Below, one piece after another: positions 55,755 to 56,111 of a stretch of 56,111 nt of DNA. Below the pieces are notes generated by a model. The model was not told the origin of the DNA and did not search any database. It was given only the letters and a program-made list of their open reading frames with translations. Both the position numbers and the translations under genes were made by a program. Numbering within the stretch: the stretch's first letter is position 1; each line of letters opens with the position of its first letter. The DNA is from Acidobacteriaceae bacterium (GTDB lineage Bacteria > Acidobacteriota > Terriglobia > Bryobacterales > Bryobacteraceae): positions 1 to 56,111 of the forward strand of contig JAFATG010000179.1 of the NCBI GenBank assembly GCA_019244055.1, written 5' to 3'.

Positions 55755-56111
55755 TTGACGGCGAATCCAAGATCCTGCGCAATCGTGCCTATCCCCGCTT
55801 CCGCGAAATCGAGATCGCGCCGGCCAAACGTTTCATTACGATGAACGGATGTTCCGCTGATGTGCCATTCGCGTCTTATTGGTCGTATTCCGGGATGCCA
55901 GGTCTGTCGTCTTCTTCTTGGAGGGTCAGAGCTGGTGTCCGCGCTATCGAGATCTTTATCGCGAGCGTTCTCGGCGCGCGAATTGCACCACAATTTTGGC
56001 GTGCGTCTCAGCAGATGCCAGAGCAGCGGAGGCTTCGGTCACGCCATCGGGAGGAACGTCGGACGACTGTGTTTCATAGCATCGAAAACCTTGATCGCGT
56101 CGGAACAATGC
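55755..56111. other. Window end without a confident gene
   Basis: No start with a ribosome site and no family motif is seen on either strand. A rightward frame stays open from about 55715 to the edge but does not resemble the missing antitoxin half. The leftward open frame at 55349-55993 is antisense to the antitoxin. The stretch may be a decayed toxin or the rest of a disrupted antitoxin. Confidence 0.4.

Noticed and set aside
55349-55993. Leftward open frame of 214 codons at the window end
   Set aside because: Mostly antisense to the M1-like gene end and the antitoxin; no motif or ribosome site.

Overview
The window looks like chromosomal DNA of a Gram-negative soil member of the Acidobacteriota, probably near the Solibacter/Bryobacter group. 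Four features support this: a VWFA-related acidobacterial-domain protein, two ADOP-type FtsX/MacB-like permeases without a neighbouring ATPase, an Oar-like TonB-dependent receptor with an N-terminal carboxypeptidase-regulatory domain, and a transmembrane regulator with the acidobacterial-style winged-helix N-terminus. Kdo synthesis genes imply an LPS outer membrane, and hpnH implies hopanoids. The species placement is inference from family content, not from a marker gene.

Layout. 1-2.5 kb: the 5' end of a START-like (SRPBCC) gene and small envelope or membrane proteins (BamE-like, DUF5658). 2.6-7.8 kb: a sigma-54 enhancer-binding protein and two convergent paralogous multi-pass membrane proteins resembling GT-C glycosyltransferases. 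7.9-17.7 kb: ornithine-cyclodeaminase-family protein, hpnH with a coupled small gene, the glycolytic pair eno-gpmI, a membrane-anchored JAMM-like protein, and a MoxR ATPase paired with a TraB/ChaN-like protein. 17.7-27.4 kb: an SDR gene followed by a putative nutrient-acquisition cassette made of a sodium symporter with a DUF3311 partner, a TonB-dependent receptor, a transmembrane regulator whose outer domain is glycosidase-like, and a secreted paralogue of that domain. 27.4-32.1 kb: DUF4440 protein, VWFA protein and a copper-type multicopper oxidase/TolC pair. 32.1-38.1 kb: kdpFABC with an extra 27-residue membrane peptide and an outer-membrane porin. 38.1-49.2 kb: two ADOP permeases, a zinc alcohol dehydrogenase, a SYLF protein, an ABM monooxygenase, a YcaQ-like DNA glycosylase and a hicBA toxin-antitoxin pair. 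49.3-56.1 kb: kdsB-pyrG-kdsA (CMP-Kdo supply), a type IV pilin-like protein, an M1-like peptidase and a short Xre/ParS-type antitoxin.

The most interesting part is 18.4-27.4 kb. The regulator has a cytoplasmic OmpR-like DNA-binding domain, one membrane span and an extracytoplasmic domain closely related to the divergently encoded secreted glycosidase-like protein. Abutting 11-bp palindromic sites, TTAACGGTTAA and TTGACGGTCAA, lie in the divergent promoter, and related sites lie ahead of the TonB-dependent receptor. Together these suggest a self-contained sense-and-forage circuit. The block is flanked by a 30-bp direct repeat (29/30 identical) that is the 3' end of the SDR gene on the left and a truncated SDR relic on the right, suggesting insertion or duplication of the block. 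No integrase or transposase was seen. No rRNA, tRNA, CRISPR array or insertion sequence was recognised in the window.
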